NCBI GenBank assembly: GCA_013041945.1
Contig: JABDRC010000062.1
Coordinates: forward strand, 1 to 6,621
Length of the DNA: 6,621 nt
Direction: 5' to 3'
DNA from: Halobacteria archaeon
GTDB lineage: Bacteria; Pseudomonadota; Gammaproteobacteria; UBA9214
Of the stretch, positions 6,182 to 6,621 are shown one piece after another (the stretch's first letter is position 1; the number at the start of each line of letters is the position of its first letter). The notes under the pieces are model-generated. The model saw nothing but the letters and a program-made list of their open reading frames with translations, had not been told where the DNA came from and made no database searches. Made by a program: the position numbers and the translations under genes.

Positions 6182-6621
6182 ATGGAATACTGGACCGAGT
6201 ACTCGCGTTTTTTCACCGCCCTGCTGGTGATTCTTGATCCGTTTGCGGTGATCCCGATCTTCCTGAGCCTGACCCAGGATTACAGTGCGGCGGAACGCGG
6301 CCGCGCCGTGACACTTGCAGCTGTCACTGTTGCGATCGTTTTGTCTTTGTCCGCGATGTTCGGCGAAACCATGCTGACCGTGCTCGGCACCAGCCTGCCG
6401 TCGTTTCGTGTCGGCGGCGGCATCGTGCTGTTGCTGATGGCGCTGACCATGCTGCGCGCCCAGCCGGACCAGATGCGCACCACCTCGGCTGAAAAGGCGG
6501 AAGCCGCGGGCCGCGAGAATGTCGCGATTGTTCCGATCGCAATACCGCTGCTCGCCGGCCCCGGCTCGATCAGCACCGTGATCATTCAAATGCACCGGCC
6601 GGGTGCCGAGTTTCACCTGCT
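6182..6621 (+). CDS. MarC family (UPF0056) inner-membrane protein, 3' end cut off by the window
   Basis: 146 complete codons run open to the window edge with no stop; family members are about 200-220 residues, so roughly the N-terminal two thirds is present. Family features visible are a first helix ending in ILDPFAVIPIFLSLT (17-31), a second helix at about 43-63, FRVGGGIVLLLMALTML at 75-91, and the conserved block VPIAIPLLAGPGSISTVI at 117-134. A charged cytoplasmic-type loop (about 92-113) separates the two halves. MarC proteins were once linked to multiple antibiotic resistance, but that role was not supported and their substrate is unknown. The ATG at 6182 fits the expected family N-terminus; the ribosome-binding site is weak. 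It is transcribed away from the CNNM cluster across a 105-bp gap, so the two units may share regulation, which is unproven. Confidence 0.88.
   Translation, partial: MEYWTEYSRFFTALLVILDPFAVIPIFLSLTQDYSAAERGRAVTLAAVTVAIVLSLSAMFGETMLTVLGTSLPSFRVGGGIVLLLMALTMLRAQPDQMRTTSAEKAEAAGRENVAIVPIAIPLLAGPGSISTVIIQMHRPGAEFHL

Noticed and set aside
6176..6616. A 146-codon - strand frame at the right edge
   Set aside because: It lies opposite the MarC gene, whose conserved blocks are clear on the + strand.

Overview
The window is a stretch of ordinary-looking bacterial chromosome. It has fairly high GC, dense coding, short intergenic gaps and Shine-Dalgarno sites. The protein types and a copy of a common proteobacterial extragenic palindrome suggest a gammaproteobacterium, but this is inferred from family resemblance and no marker gene is present to fix the taxon. 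I see no rRNA, tRNA, CRISPR array, integrase, transposase or prophage gene.

Layout. On the + strand, bases 1-66 may be the end of an upstream gene. They are followed after 9 bp by a DUF599 membrane protein (76-720), and after 99 bp by a metallo-beta-lactamase/beta-CASP RNA-nuclease-like protein with a complete set of catalytic motifs (820-2217). A 92-bp convergent gap holds two small palindromes and a T-run. Three consecutive genes of the CNNM/CorC (DUF21) ion-transport family follow on the - strand, transcribed from right to left: a short divergent member without the C-terminal CorC_HlyC domain (5030-6076), then after 42 bp a full-length member (3572-4987), then another full-length member (2310-3572) whose start overlaps the previous stop as TGATG. 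A 105-bp divergent gap with a perfect 13-bp inverted repeat separates this cluster from a MarC-family membrane protein on the + strand (6182 to the window edge, incomplete).

How the genes may work together. The three CNNM/CorC genes look like one transcription unit and probably serve magnesium/divalent cation (or coupled sodium) homeostasis at the inner membrane, either as separate paralogues or as partners. The two members nearer the 3' end carry the usual bacterial motifs. The first carries motifs closer to eukaryotic CNNM proteins. The beta-CASP gene is convergent to this unit and is more likely an RNA-processing or housekeeping gene with no direct link. DUF599 and MarC are membrane families without an established biochemical role. 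Nothing here looks like a clearly new system; the most unusual item is the three-gene CNNM cluster with its divergent first member.
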